From an uncultured Opitutaceae bacterium (GTDB lineage Bacteria > Verrucomicrobiota > Verrucomicrobiia > Opitutales > Opitutaceae), in NCBI GenBank assembly GCA_937958045.1, contig CALFXL010000050.1:1-63369 (forward strand): a stretch of 63,369 bases of DNA, given 5' to 3'. The notes under the pieces are model-generated. The model worked only from the letters and a program-made list of their open reading frames with translations. It was not told the DNA's origin and did no database searches. Position numbers and translations under genes: made by a program. Shown here piece after piece: positions 43,233-52,643 of the stretch. The stretch's first letter is position 1, and every line of letters starts with the position of its first letter.

Positions 43233-43769
43233 TCAGGCGTCGTCGTGCGCGGGCTCGACATCGTGCGAGTCGATGGCCTCGACGACAGCGGCGCGTTTAC
43301 GGCTGTAGAAAAACGCCAAGCCTCCCTGATAAAGCAGCGAGGCAACACAGACACCCGAGAAAAACACGATGTTGAAGATACGCGCGTACTCGAGGAATTG
43401 CTCCTTGGTTACCTTGGCTTGCTCGAGCGTCTTGAGCATGTCGGGTGTGAGCGATCGCTCGACCAACGCCGGGTCGAATGCGATGAGGTTGAGCGACGCG
43501 TAGCACAGTACGAGGCCGAGCAAACCGAGCTCGGCGCGAATCAACCAACCGAGGCCGCGCGACTCGCCTTGGCGCAACAACGACGAACCATGCATCTCCA
43601 TCGCGCCGGCGCCGGCCACGAGACATCCGATGATCGCACCGAAAGCGACGTGGGCGAGCGCGCTCAACAGCGCGAAGGCGGCGCCGATCACGAGCAGGAA
43701 GCGACCGTTGAACGACGAGATGCGCACGACGCGCGCGAGAACGAGAAAAGGCGAGGGAGGAAGGGACAT
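43233..43769 (-). CDS. Membrane protein of unknown function
   Basis: 178 residues from the ATG at 43769. Hydrophobic segments GRFLLVIGAAFALLSALAHV, AFGAIIGCLVAGAGAMEMHG, GWLIRAELGLLGLVLCYASL and IFNIVFFSGVCVASLLYQGG, with a charged C-terminal tail (HDVEPAHDDA). The loop MLKTLEQAKVTKEQFLEYAR is helical. Not a family I can name. Divergent from hrpA, 104 bases apart. Confidence 0.7.
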   Translation of the reverse strand: MSLPPSPFLVLARVVRISSFNGRFLLVIGAAFALLSALAHVAFGAIIGCLVAGAGAMEMHGSSLLRQGESRGLGWLIRAELGLLGLVLCYASLNLIAFDPALVERSLTPDMLKTLEQAKVTKEQFLEYARIFNIVFFSGVCVASLLYQGGLAFFYSRKRAAVVEAIDSHDVEPAHDDA

Positions 43770-43873
43770 GATGCGAAACCAAATCTGCACGGAATCCGGC
43801 TGGATTGCGCGCAGGAAAGCGCTCTGGATTTCGCGCTTCGCTTCTAATGACAATCTGAAACCGTTTTCGCTCC

Positions 43874-46800
43874 GTGTCCGCCGACGATTCCGCACCTTTC
43901 GCTTTTCGGCTCGAGTTTCCACCCGAGCTGCCGATCAGCGCGCGCGCAGAAGAAATCGTCGCGACCATCCAGGCAAATCCGGTCGTGATCCTCGCGGGTG
44001 AAACTGGTTCCGGCAAAACCACGCAGATTCCCAAGATGTGTCTTGCCGCCGGTCGCGGCACGCAGGGCAAAATCGCCTGCACGCAGCCGCGCCGCGTCGC
44101 CGCGCTCTCCATCTCAAAACGCGTGGCCGAGGAATTGCGCGTCGAGTGGGGACGCGAAGTCGGCTGCAAGATCCGCTTCAACGATCAGACGTCGTCGCAG
44201 ACGGTGATCAAATTTCTCACCGACGGCATGCTGCTCGCCGAGGTGCAGAGCGATCCGATGTTGCGCGCGTACGACACGGTGATCCTCGACGAAGCGCACG
44301 AACGTTCGCTCAACATCGATTTTCTCATCGGGCATCTGCGACAGCTTCGCTTCAAGCGACCGGAGCTGAAGATCATCATCACGTCCGCGACGATCGACAC
44401 CGAGGCGTTTTCAAAGGCGTTCGATGATGCGCCGGTCATCCAAGTTTCCGGGCGCACGTATCCCGTCGAAACCATCTATGCTCCACTCGACGCGTTTGGC
44501 AGCGACGAAGCCGAAGGAGATGAACGTGAAGCGCGCGCCGAAGCGCTTCACTACGTCGATGGCGCGGTGGAGGCGGTGGAACGCATCGTGCGCGAAAGCG
44601 ATTCGGGCGATATCCTCGTGTTCATGCCCGCCGAGCGCGACATTCGCGAAACGTGCGATCTGCTCGAAGGCCGGCTGCGTCACTGCGAACTCGTGCCGCT
44701 TTTCGGGCGGCTCTCCAACATGGAGCAGCAGCGCGTTTTTGCCAAAGGGCAGAAACGAAAAGTCGTCGTCGCCACCAACATCGCGGAGACCTCGCTGACG
44801 ATTCCGGGCATTCGTTTCGTGGTTGATACCGGGCTCGCACGCGTGAGCCGTTATTCGGCGCAGTCGCGCACACGACGCCTGCCAATCGAAGAGATTTCCC
44901 AATCGAGCGCGGATCAGCGCAAAGGCCGCAGCGGTCGCGTCGCCGAAGGCGTCTGCATCCGGCTGTATTCAGAAAAAAACTACACGGAGCGCCCGCGCTT
45001 CACGCAGCCTGAAATCCAGCGCGCGAATCTCGCCGACGTGATCCTGCGCATGAAGGCGTTCGGTCTCGGCGACATCGAACGCTTTCCCTTTATCAACATG
45101 CCTGCGACGAAAGCCGTGCGCGCGGGTTATGCGTTGCTTGAAGAACTCGGTGCGATCGAGCGTCCAAAGAAATCTGCGCAATCGCCCGAGGATGCTGCGC
45201 CGGGCGACAGTTGGGCGCTGACAGGGCTCGGTCGCGAGCTCGCGCGCTTGCCCGTCGATCCGACGGTTGGCCGCATGATTTTGCAGGCGCGAGCGGAGAA
45301 ATGCCTGCGCGAAGTGCTCATCATCGCGTCGGGTCTTTCGATCCAGGACCCGCGCGAACGTCCGATGGATGCGCGCGAAAAAGCCGATGCCGCGCATCGA
45401 CGTTTCTCGCATCCCGATTCCGATTTCCTCGCGCTGCTCAATATCTGGGAAGCGTTTCACGACGAATTCGAGCGGCTCTCGCAATCGAAGCTGCGACGTT
45501 TTTGCCGCGATCATTTTCTGAGCTACACACGCATGCGCGAGTGGCGCGATATCCACGCGCAATTGCTCGACGTGCTCGAAGACCGCAAAGACTTCCGGCT
45601 CACGTCGGCGTTTCATGGATTAAAGCCGCAGGAAATCACGCCGGAGAAAGAAGCCTTCGGCACACCCGCTTATCGCGCGATCCATCGCTCGATCCTGGCG
45701 GGATTGCTCGGCAACATCGCGGTGCGCGACGACGAAAACGGCGGTTATCGCGCCACGCACGACCGACGCGTGGCGCTTTTTCCTGGCTCGGTGTTGTTCG
45801 CGAAGGACGACGGGAAAAAATCCACCGGCAAAAGTGGCGACCGCGCGCCGAAGAAACCGGGCGGAGGTCCGCGCTGGATCATGGCGGCGGAGATCATGGA
45901 AACCTCGCGCTTGTACGCGCGTACGGTCGCGCGACTCGATCCGCTGTGGGCGCTCGATCTCGGCGCGCATGTGGCGCGCGTTTCTCACAGCGAGCCGTTC
46001 TGGAACGAAGAAGGCGGACGCGTGTTGGTGAAGCGCAAGACGCGGCTCTACGGACTCGAGTTGGAGTCGCGCGCGGTGAGCTACGGAAAGATCGATCCTG
46101 TGCACGCGACGGAAATCTTCATTCGCGAAGCGCTCGTGAACGACACGATCGTGCGCCCGCTGGATTTTCTCACGCACAACCGCGCCGTGCGCGAACAAGT
46201 CGAGAACCTGCTCACACGCGCGCGGGATCATCGCTACATGAATCTCGATGAAGGCGTGTATCGCTTCTACGCGGAGCGCTTGTTGCCGCCGGAAGGAACG
46301 CGACCGGATGAAAATTATCGTCCGGTGTCGTGTGTCGCCGAACTTGTCGATCTCGTGCGCGAACGCAAAGGCGCCGAGCCGCGTTTCCTCATGATGGAGC
46401 CCGAGGATTTACGCGCGCCGGAGGAACTCACACACGACGCGGAAGCATTTCCCGAAGCGTTGCCACTGCCGAACACCGCGTTGCCGATCACGTACAGCTA
46501 CAAGCCCGGACAGGACGATGACGGCGTGACGATCGACGTGCATGTGCGCGAAGCCGAAACGCTCACGCAAGCCGCGCTCGACTGGGCGGTGCCGGGGCAT
46601 CTCCCGGAGAAAATCGAACACTATTTGCGCGCGACGCCGAAGGAGTTGCGCAAGGCTTTCATGCCGCTCGCCGAAACGGCGCGCAGCCTCGTGCCGCAGT
46701 TGACGAGTCGCGATCGGCTCACGGGAAGACGCGAGAGTCTGGTCGAAGCGTTGGCGGCGCAGCTCGGTGAACGTTTCGGTTTGCGGATCGATCCGACGAT

Positions 46801-47965
46801 CTGGGCGGGCAAACCCTTGCCGGATCATCTGCGGGTTCGCGTGCGCGTGCTCGACGATGATGAGCGCGAGATTTGCGCGTCGCGCGATCTCGAGGTGATC
46901 CGCGCGGCGTTAAACGAACGACGTCGCGAAGTGAGTGCGAATGCGTCGCGTGAAGATCCCGCGGGCTGGCGTCGTGCGCGTGCGAAGTGGGAGAAAGCGC
47001 CGCAGACGACGTGGACATTTGGCGATGTGCCGGCGCACGTGGAAGTCGGCGACGTCGCGGGCGTGCCCATGCAGGCATTCCCAGGATTGCGCGTCGAGGA
47101 AGCGGGCGTGGCGCTGCGTTTGTTCAAGACGCCCGAGGCCGCGCGGGCGTCATCAAAAAGTGGATACGAGAAGTTGCTGGAACTTCAGCTGCGCTACGAA
47201 CTCGCCTGGCTTGAGAAAGACCTCAAGCAGTTGCGCGAACTGGGCACGCTCGCCGCGACACTGGCGCCGACGGAACAACTTCAGCGCGACGCATTGGTTT
47301 CGATTCGCAGTTGGTTGTGTGGACGCGGACCGCTGACGATGACGACGGCCGGATTTCGATCGGCGCTCGATGCCGCGAAAGATACGCTGCGCGGATTCGT
47401 GCCGCGTTACATCGATCGCGTGCGAGAAATCCTCAATGCGCGCCAAACGTTGCTCGTGCATTCGCAGCCTTATCCAGGCATGGATGCGGATCTTCGCGCG
47501 CTCGTGCCGCCGACGTTTTTGCGGACGACTCCGTACGAACAGCTCGCGCATTTGCCGCGTTATTTGAAAGCGATGAAGCTGCGCGCGGATCGTTGGCGGC
47601 AGAATCAACCGAAGGACGCGGAGCGCGCGAAACAACTGGCGCCCTACGTGACGGAACTCGCGAAACGACCGGCCAGCGATCCCGCGACGGAACGCCTGCG
47701 TTGGTTGATCGAAGAATATCGGGTGAGCCTGTTTGCGCAGGAGCTCGGAACCGCGGAACCCGTTTCAGCCGTAAAACTTGACCGAATGGTGGCCGAACTT
47801 CGACGCGGCGAGAAGTCCACGGCGGCGCCCGCCGCGGCAAACGCATCGACGACCTCGGTTCAGAAAAAAGAGCCCGTGCCGCCACCGCCGGCTCCGCTGC
47901 CGATCTCCCCGCGCAAGACGCCGCTGAAAAGCCTCGGCGGACTGGATTCGCTTTTCCGGCGCTGA
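43874..47965 (+). CDS. hrpA: ATP-dependent RNA helicase HrpA
   Basis: 1363 residues from a GTG at 43874, close to E. coli HrpA (1300). DEAH/RHA helicase core: motif I LAGETGSGKTTQIPK, Ia TQPRRVAALS, II ILDEAHERSLN, III TSATID, V NIAETSLTIPGIRFVVDTG and VI QRKGRSGRVAEG. HA2, OB-fold and the long HrpA-type C-terminal DUF3418 domain (EELTHDAEAFPEALPLPN) follow. In bacteria HrpA acts on stalled ribosomes or mRNA processing. The C-terminus has a Pro/Ala-rich linker and a basic KSLGGLDSLFRR end. Not in an obvious operon. Confidence 0.96.
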   Translation: MSADDSAPFAFRLEFPPELPISARAEEIVATIQANPVVILAGETGSGKTTQIPKMCLAAGRGTQGKIACTQPRRVAALSISKRVAEELRVEWGREVGCKIRFNDQTSSQTVIKFLTDGMLLAEVQSDPMLRAYDTVILDEAHERSLNIDFLIGHLRQLRFKRPELKIIITSATIDTEAFSKAFDDAPVIQVSGRTYPVETIYAPLDAFGSDEAEGDEREARAEALHYVDGAVEAVERIVRESDSGDILVFMPAERDIRETCDLLEGRLRHCELVPLFGRLSNMEQQRVFAKGQKRKVVVATNIAETSLTIPGIRFVVDTGLARVSRYSAQSRTRRLPIEEISQSSADQRKGRSGRVAEGVCIRLYSEKNYTERPRFTQPEIQRANLADVILRMKAFGLGDIERFPFINMPATKAVRAGYALLEELGAIERPKKSAQSPEDAAPGDSWALTGLGRELARLPVDPTVGRMILQARAEKCLREVLIIASGLSIQDPRERPMDAREKADAAHRRFSHPDSDFLALLNIWEAFHDEFERLSQSKLRRFCRDHFLSYTRMREWRDIHAQLLDVLEDRKDFRLTSAFHGLKPQEITPEKEAFGTPAYRAIHRSILAGLLGNIAVRDDENGGYRATHDRRVALFPGSVLFAKDDGKKSTGKSGDRAPKKPGGGPRWIMAAEIMETSRLYARTVARLDPLWALDLGAHVARVSHSEPFWNEEGGRVLVKRKTRLYGLELESRAVSYGKIDPVHATEIFIREALVNDTIVRPLDFLTHNRAVREQVENLLTRARDHRYMNLDEGVYRFYAERLLPPEGTRPDENYRPVSCVAELVDLVRERKGAEPRFLMMEPEDLRAPEELTHDAEAFPEALPLPNTALPITYSYKPGQDDDGVTIDVHVREAETLTQAALDWAVPGHLPEKIEHYLRATPKELRKAFMPLAETARSLVPQLTSRDRLTGRRESLVEALAAQLGERFGLRIDPTIWAGKPLPDHLRVRVRVLDDDEREICASRDLEVIRAALNERRREVSANASREDPAGWRRARAKWEKAPQTTWTFGDVPAHVEVGDVAGVPMQAFPGLRVEEAGVALRLFKTPEAARASSKSGYEKLLELQLRYELAWLEKDLKQLRELGTLAATLAPTEQLQRDALVSIRSWLCGRGPLTMTTAGFRSALDAAKDTLRGFVPRYIDRVREILNARQTLLVHSQPYPGMDADLRALVPPTFLRTTPYEQLAHLPRYLKAMKLRADRWRQNQPKDAERAKQLAPYVTELAKRPASDPATERLRWLIEEYRVSLFAQELGTAEPVSAVKLDRMVAELRRGEKSTAAPAAANASTTSVQKKEPVPPPPAPLPISPRKTPLKSLGGLDSLFRR

Positions 47966-48047
47966 GGGCGCGGAGCAGTTGTAAAACTCGGGGAGCCGCT
48001 TGCGAGAGCAGCGGATTTGAGGACGGTGCCGCGAGCACCCCAACCCC

Positions 48048-48494
48048 ATGAGTACTCCCATCTCGATCGTGCTTGGTCGGAAAGCGTCAGGCGTTTTCTG
48101 CGTGAATGTGACGGATACTGTCGCGGAAGCCGTGCGCGTGATGAACACGCATCGCGTCGGTTCCGTGTTGGTGACGAGCGGCGGACGATTGGTCGGCATC
48201 TTCACCGAACGCGATGTGTTGACGCGTGTTGTCGCGCCCGGACGCGCGCCCGCGAATACGCGTATTGATACGGTCATGACACCCGAGCCGATCACGGTGT
48301 CGCCACAGACCTCGGTGGATGAAGTCATGGCGCTGATCACGGAGCGGCGTTGTCGCCACTTGCCCGTGTTGGATGAAGAAGCCGGTTATGCGTTGGTCGG
48401 GCTGATCTCGATCGGCGATGTGATGCGTTGGTTGTTGGAGGAGAACCAGGCGGAGGCGAACCAGCTGAAACAATATATTGCGGGAGGTTTCTGA
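48048..48494 (+). CDS. CBS-domain pair protein
   Basis: 148 residues with two CBS domains only: DTVAEAVRVMNTHRVGSVLV...GIFTERDVLTRVV and VMTPEPITVSPQTSVDEVMA...RRCRHLPVLDEEAGYALVGL. Such pairs bind adenine nucleotides and act as energy-sensing modules. It ends in a helix (LLEENQAEANQLKQYIAGGF) common in stand-alone CBS proteins. The partner protein is unknown. Confidence 0.9.
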   Translation: MSTPISIVLGRKASGVFCVNVTDTVAEAVRVMNTHRVGSVLVTSGGRLVGIFTERDVLTRVVAPGRAPANTRIDTVMTPEPITVSPQTSVDEVMALITERRCRHLPVLDEEAGYALVGLISIGDVMRWLLEENQAEANQLKQYIAGGF

Positions 48495-48542
48495 GAGGCG
48501 TTGCCAGCGGAGCATTCCCTGGATGGAGGCCGTTCAGGAGTC

Positions 48543-48582
48543 GGGCCGTGGGGACGTTGCTACAGGCAACGGGCCACGGCCC
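48543..48582. repeat. Nested hairpin between CBS gene and downstream hypothetical
   Basis: Outer arms GGGCCGTGG and CCACGGCCC (9 pairs) enclose a second stem GTTGC-TACAG-GCAAC. Located 49 bases after the CBS stop. There is no T-run directly behind (TTCTCTTTC), so it may be a terminator or a dispersed palindromic element. Confidence 0.6.
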
Positions 48583-48657
48583 TTCTCTTTCGCAATTCCT
48601 TAACGATAAATAGTCTGGCGTGAATCCGCAGGCTGTCGCGGAATCCGGCAGTTCTCC

Positions 48658-49074
48658 ATGAATCTCGAAACCGCCGCCGCTCATCTCACCCAGTGTCGTG
48701 AACGAATGGATACACTTTATCAAAAGCCGGTATTCGATGAGTGGGCGTTGATCGCGTTTACCAACGGCGCGGTCGAAGTCCTTTGGTACCACGGTCCTCG
48801 CGCCGAGGAATTCGCGAAGAAACTGCACGCGGATGTCGCGCCGCTTTACACGGCGATGGAAGGGCGCCATTACGACATCGGCGATTTCGAGTTTGTGCAG
48901 GATGCGAAAGGATCGCGCTTCGATGCATGTATCCGTGCAGGCACTACATCGTATGTGTTGTGCAACAACACCTATGGCACGATGGCGGAGATTCGTGCCG
49001 ATCCGCGCTGGCGCGAAGCGCAAAAACCGTTCGTGCAGCTCACGGAAGAGTTTCGCATGGACGCTTTGTCCTAA
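48658..49074 (+). CDS. Hypothetical protein, roadblock/profilin-like size
   Basis: 138 residues, ATG at 48658. Predicted mixed helix-strand pattern: an N-terminal helix, strands WALIAFTNGAVEVLWYH, helix RAEEFAKKLHADVAPL, strands FEFVQDAKGSRFDACIRAGT and SYVLCNNTYGTMAEI, ending in a helix. The alternation suggests a small ligand- or protein-binding fold like roadblock, but I cannot assign it. Contains TGGATACA (48707-48714) and CGGATACA (reverse, 48928-48935). Confidence 0.65.
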   Translation: MNLETAAAHLTQCRERMDTLYQKPVFDEWALIAFTNGAVEVLWYHGPRAEEFAKKLHADVAPLYTAMEGRHYDIGDFEFVQDAKGSRFDACIRAGTTSYVLCNNTYGTMAEIRADPRWREAQKPFVQLTEEFRMDALS

Positions 49075-49089
49075 GACGCCGCGGCGGGC

Positions 49090-50106
49090 TCACGCGATGA
49101 GTCCGGCGTGAAGGAACCAGCCGTAGCTGCCGATCAACACCGCTCCGGCCCAACGCGGAAGCTTGCCGCCGACGGCGACGAACAGCACATGCACGAGGGT
49201 CGCGCCGCAGAGGATCAGCATGCTCTCGTCGAAGAACGACGGCGTGGGCAGCGGTTGCAGCAACGCGAAGAGTCCGAGGCAAAGCGGGATGCAGATGTGG
49301 CCATCACCGACTTGCGAGGTGTACACGATGTCCGCGCGCCGTTGGTAGCCGTACCAGAGCGCGAGCAAGGCGTTGGGAAGCACCATCAGCCAGCCGCTCA
49401 ACCAACCGAGATTTTCCGCGCGGAAGAAACCGGTCTTTTGACTTGAGAGCCATTCGACGAGCCAGTCGAGACTCACGTAGAGCAACACCGCACCCGCGAG
49501 CAGCGCGACGAGGTCCACATAAAACATCGGACCAAACGATGCGCGGCGGCGCAGATTGTGTTTGAGAACGTCGAAGACCTGAAAGCACTGCCAAAAAAGA
49601 AAAAGCCCGGCGAGTACGAGTCCGTCGTTGAAATCGAGATGGCCATCGCGACCGAGCGCCCACACGGCGCCGTTAAAAAAGAGCGCGGCGGCGAGCGTGA
49701 GCAACAGGGACAGCCGGCTGATGCGTTGTTCGCTCTCGGCGTCGGTTCCGCCGCGTGATTTGCGCGTGGGTTTTCCTGCGGTCGATGGCGTGAGCAAATG
49801 GAGTCCCCACAACAGCGCGGGCAGACCGAGCAGCAGTGTGAGATTGGTGACGTTGTTGACGAGGCAGTTGGTCATCACCTCGCCGGGAGAACCGCCGCCG
49901 CGCGCAACGATGAAAACGAAGATGAGGTTGCCGAGGCCCGAACAATACGGCGCGATCAACGTGCCGAGCGCGGTGCCTTCGAGCCCGTGCGAGCCCATCG
50001 CCTCCATGCGCCAGATCATGAGCAACGACGCGGCGAGGAAGATCAGCAGAAACGTCGCCGGGTGTGTGAGCCCGAGCGTGTCCACGACTTGAATGATGGG
50101 ATTCAT
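49090..50106 (-). CDS. Putative cation (Na+/Ca2+ exchanger-like) membrane transporter
   Basis: 338 residues with about ten hydrophobic segments in two halves joined by a polar loop (GKPTRKSRGGTDAESEQRIS). The first half has GLEGTALGTLIAPYCSGLGN and a polar-helix stretch NCLVNNVTNLTLLLGLPALL. The second half repeats the layout (GWLMVLPNALLALWYGYQRR, VYTSQVGDGHICIPLCLGL). This inverted-repeat design with conserved small/polar residues is that of CaCA-type exchangers, but the acidic exchanger motif is weak, so the ion is uncertain. Precedes an ABC ATPase gene on the same strand by 21 bases of separation. Confidence 0.6.
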   Translation of the reverse strand: MNPIIQVVDTLGLTHPATFLLIFLAASLLMIWRMEAMGSHGLEGTALGTLIAPYCSGLGNLIFVFIVARGGGSPGEVMTNCLVNNVTNLTLLLGLPALLWGLHLLTPSTAGKPTRKSRGGTDAESEQRISRLSLLLTLAAALFFNGAVWALGRDGHLDFNDGLVLAGLFLFWQCFQVFDVLKHNLRRRASFGPMFYVDLVALLAGAVLLYVSLDWLVEWLSSQKTGFFRAENLGWLSGWLMVLPNALLALWYGYQRRADIVYTSQVGDGHICIPLCLGLFALLQPLPTPSFFDESMLILCGATLVHVLFVAVGGKLPRWAGAVLIGSYGWFLHAGLIA

Positions 50107-50127
50107 CGCATCCGTTGTATCCGTCTC

Positions 50128-50961
50128 TCAGATACGCGGCGATCGACGGGCGGCGCGGGAAAAGACCAGTCGCCAAACGTTGTGCTCGCGCTTGATGCGC
50201 ACGGGTTCACCGAAAGCGGCGGAGAGCGCGGGGCTGGTGAGCGTTTCCGCCAAAGGGCCGCTGGCGACGACGCGCCCCGCGCGCAGCACGAGCGCGTGCG
50301 TGAACGCCGGCGTAATCTCCTCGACGTGATGCGTCACCAGCACAAGCGAAGGACTGTTTTTTTGCCGCGCGAGCCGATCGAGAAAACCGAGGAAATGTTC
50401 GCGGGCGACGGGATCGAGTCCGGAACACGGCTCATCGAGGATGAGCAAACGCGGTTTCGCCATGAGCGCGCGGGCGATGAGGACGCGCTGACGTTCGCCC
50501 TGCGAAAGATAGATCCATTCACGTTCGGCCAGATGCGCAGCGCCGGCCATTTCGAGGAGACGACGCGCGGCTTTTTCATCCGCCGCGGTGGTGGGCGCCC
50601 AAAGATCGAGCTGCGCGTATTTTCCGCTGATGACGGTTTCGAGCGCGGGTTCGGCCGGAGGGATGGACGGATGAAACGCGGCGGTGACGACACCGACAAG
50701 AAGGCGCAGCTCGCGCCAATCGGTTTCGCCGTAGCGTTTGCCGAGCAACTCGATGTCGCCCGCGGTGGTGGACAAATAGCCGGTGAGCGCCTTCAGGAGA
50801 GAGGTTTTGCCACAACCATTGGGACCGATGATCGCCCAATGTTCGCCGCGACCCACGCGCCAGGACACATCGTGGAGCAACGTGGCATCGCCGCGTTGAA
50901 TCCGCACACTGGATACATTGAGCAAGGGACGAGCGCGTCGTGAGGAAGAGGACACTGCCAT
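50128..50961 (-). CDS. ABC transporter ATP-binding protein
   Basis: 277 residues from the ATG at 50961. One ATPase domain: Walker A IIGPNGCGKTSLLKALTGYL, Q-loop region TAAFHPSIPPAEP, signature YLSQGERQRVLIARALM, Walker B RLLILDEPCSGLDP and switch His in LVTHHVEE. No permease is adjacent. The ModF/YlmA-like layout (EEITPAFTHALVLRAGRVVA) suggests a stand-alone ATPase rather than part of a classical importer. The neighbouring antiporter-like gene is the only membrane partner nearby, on the same strand. Contains TGGATACA in reverse reading (50910-50917). Confidence 0.9.
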   Translation of the reverse strand: MAVSSSSRRARPLLNVSSVRIQRGDATLLHDVSWRVGRGEHWAIIGPNGCGKTSLLKALTGYLSTTAGDIELLGKRYGETDWRELRLLVGVVTAAFHPSIPPAEPALETVISGKYAQLDLWAPTTAADEKAARRLLEMAGAAHLAEREWIYLSQGERQRVLIARALMAKPRLLILDEPCSGLDPVAREHFLGFLDRLARQKNSPSLVLVTHHVEEITPAFTHALVLRAGRVVASGPLAETLTSPALSAAFGEPVRIKREHNVWRLVFSRAARRSPRI

Positions 50962-51038
50962 TTTTAGGAAGGCTTTACGCTTTCGGCGGCGGTTGCTCTG
51001 GTCAATCGCCACGCGCGCGGACACAAAAAATTCCGTCC

Positions 51039-52208
51039 ATGTTTGTCCCGCTTCTCCACTGCCTGCTCGGGCTTTTGCTCGCGACCGTCTTGTCGGCGCG
51101 CGAGTTCACCGTGTTGGTGTACAACGTCGAGAATCTGGCCGCGGCCGATGGCCGGACGTTGTCGGACGATTATCGTCCGAAGCTCTACTCGCGTCAGCAC
51201 CTGATGACGAAGATGAACAACATCGCGAAGGTCTGCGCGCAGTTCGAAAACGGCAAAGGTCCGGACATCATTCTGTTTCAAGAGATCGAGCGGGACATCA
51301 ATTCGGACCAATACACCTTTGATCATCAAGGCATGCTGCGGCATTATCGCGGACGCCGCATCGAGGACATGCTGGGGCGCGACTACAATCGCGAGATCGC
51401 GCGCATGCCGGTCGAGGCGCTGTTGTTGAAGACCTTTGCCGATCGCGGCATGACGGGATATCGCGTGATCGCGGCCGACGATGCGATGGCTCCGGGGCCG
51501 CGGCGGACGGTGACGCACATCAATGTGGTGTTCTCGCGTTTTGTCGTCGGGTCCGTGCAGACGTATCTTGTCGAAGACGCACCGGCGATCCTCGAAGTGC
51601 AGGTGGAGATCGAGGGCAAGCGGCTGTATTTATTTAATAACCATTGGAAGTTCGGCGTCGATAATCCTGCGGCGGAGCGCGTGCGCATCGAAGCCGCGAA
51701 GCTACTGCGCGAACGGCTCGATGAAATCTTCGCGGTGAATCCGCATGCCGACATCATCATCGGCGGCGACCTCAACTGCTTCTATGATCAGAAAGTGCGC
51801 TATCGCTGGCAGCGCACCGCGATCAACGATGTGCTGCGCGCGCAACCCAACGAGTGGGCGCTGCGCGGGCCGACCGCGGATTTGTACAACCTGTGGTATG
51901 AAATTCCCCAGGGCCGCCGTGGTACGCGCGTGATCGATGGTCGCTGGGTGCCGTTTATGCACATGATCCTCTCGCGCGGATTGTACGACTATGCAGGCAT
52001 CCAGTACGTGGATAACTCCTTCGCGATCGGTGCGTATCCTGGGTTGAATGTTCGGCCCGATGGCCGCCCGTATCGCTGGTCTTTCGAAGGTGCCGGGCGC
52101 GGTTTTTCCGCGAACTATCCCGTGTACGCACGCTTCCGAAAGCTGAATTCGAATCGCACCGAGCAGTACATCGAGCTGAAGCGTCGCGAGTCGCCCGCCC
52201 GGAAATGA
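51039..52208 (+). CDS. Exported endonuclease/exonuclease/phosphatase-family protein
   Basis: 389 residues from the ATG at 51039, with a signal peptide MFVPLLHCLLGLLLATVLSA. Fold motifs of the EEP superfamily: TVLVYNVENL (Asn), DIILFQEIERD (metal-binding Glu), LYLFNNHWKFG (catalytic His region), IIIGGDLNCFYD (Asp and Asn). The last His/Asp block is replaced by a region with PVYARFRK, so catalysis is not certain. Likely a periplasmic nuclease or phosphodiesterase. Upstream frame belongs to the divergent ABC ATPase region. Confidence 0.85.
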   Translation: MFVPLLHCLLGLLLATVLSAREFTVLVYNVENLAAADGRTLSDDYRPKLYSRQHLMTKMNNIAKVCAQFENGKGPDIILFQEIERDINSDQYTFDHQGMLRHYRGRRIEDMLGRDYNREIARMPVEALLLKTFADRGMTGYRVIAADDAMAPGPRRTVTHINVVFSRFVVGSVQTYLVEDAPAILEVQVEIEGKRLYLFNNHWKFGVDNPAAERVRIEAAKLLRERLDEIFAVNPHADIIIGGDLNCFYDQKVRYRWQRTAINDVLRAQPNEWALRGPTADLYNLWYEIPQGRRGTRVIDGRWVPFMHMILSRGLYDYAGIQYVDNSFAIGAYPGLNVRPDGRPYRWSFEGAGRGFSANYPVYARFRKLNSNRTEQYIELKRRESPARK

Positions 52209-52230
52209 CGTTGCGCGCGGTGTCCAAGAA

Positions 52231-52602
52231 ATGGATACCACTCACATGATCACGGTGTACACCTACTCGGGCTGCGACTCCTGCCGCAAAGCGGTCAAAT
52301 GGCTGCGCGCGCAGAACATCGCCTTCATGGAAAAAGCGATCCGCGAAACGCCGCCGACGGTTGGAGAGCTCAAGCGAATGCTCGCGCATCAAGACGGCGC
52401 GCTCCGAAAACTCTTCAACACCGCGGGACAGGATTATCGTGCGCTTGGTTTGAAGGATAAGCTGCCGGAGATGAGCGTGCAGGAAGCGTTGGCGCTGCTC
52501 TCGAAAAACGGCAATCTTGTGAAGCGTCCGTTCTTGCTTGGCGCGAATGTCGGCCTGACAGGCTTCGACGAAAAAACGTGGGCGCCGGCGCTGAAGCGCT
52601 GA
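52231..52602 (+). CDS. ArsC/Spx-family thioredoxin-fold protein
   Basis: 123 residues from the ATG at 52231; the ATG at 52246 (MITVYTYSGCDSCRKA) gives the commoner family start. Has the CxxC active site (GCDSC), unlike classical ArsC with CxxS/R, and the conserved KRPFLLG C-terminal block. Family members act as arsenate reductases or, with CxxC, as Spx-like redox regulators of RNA polymerase. Here 'Spx/MgsR-like' is likelier than arsenate reductase because no ars genes are near. 22 bases after the EEP gene. Confidence 0.85.
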   Translation: MDTTHMITVYTYSGCDSCRKAVKWLRAQNIAFMEKAIRETPPTVGELKRMLAHQDGALRKLFNTAGQDYRALGLKDKLPEMSVQEALALLSKNGNLVKRPFLLGANVGLTGFDEKTWAPALKR

Positions 52603-52613
52603 GACATCGCCGC

Positions 52614-52638
52614 GCTGTATTCGTCGATTGAATACAGC
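52614..52638. terminator. 9-bp hairpin between convergent genes
   Basis: GCTGTATTC, loop GTCGATT, GAATACAGC, between the ArsC/Spx gene and the convergent kinase gene, with short T-runs only. Plausible bidirectional terminator. Confidence 0.5.
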
Positions 52639-52643
52639 TTGAT

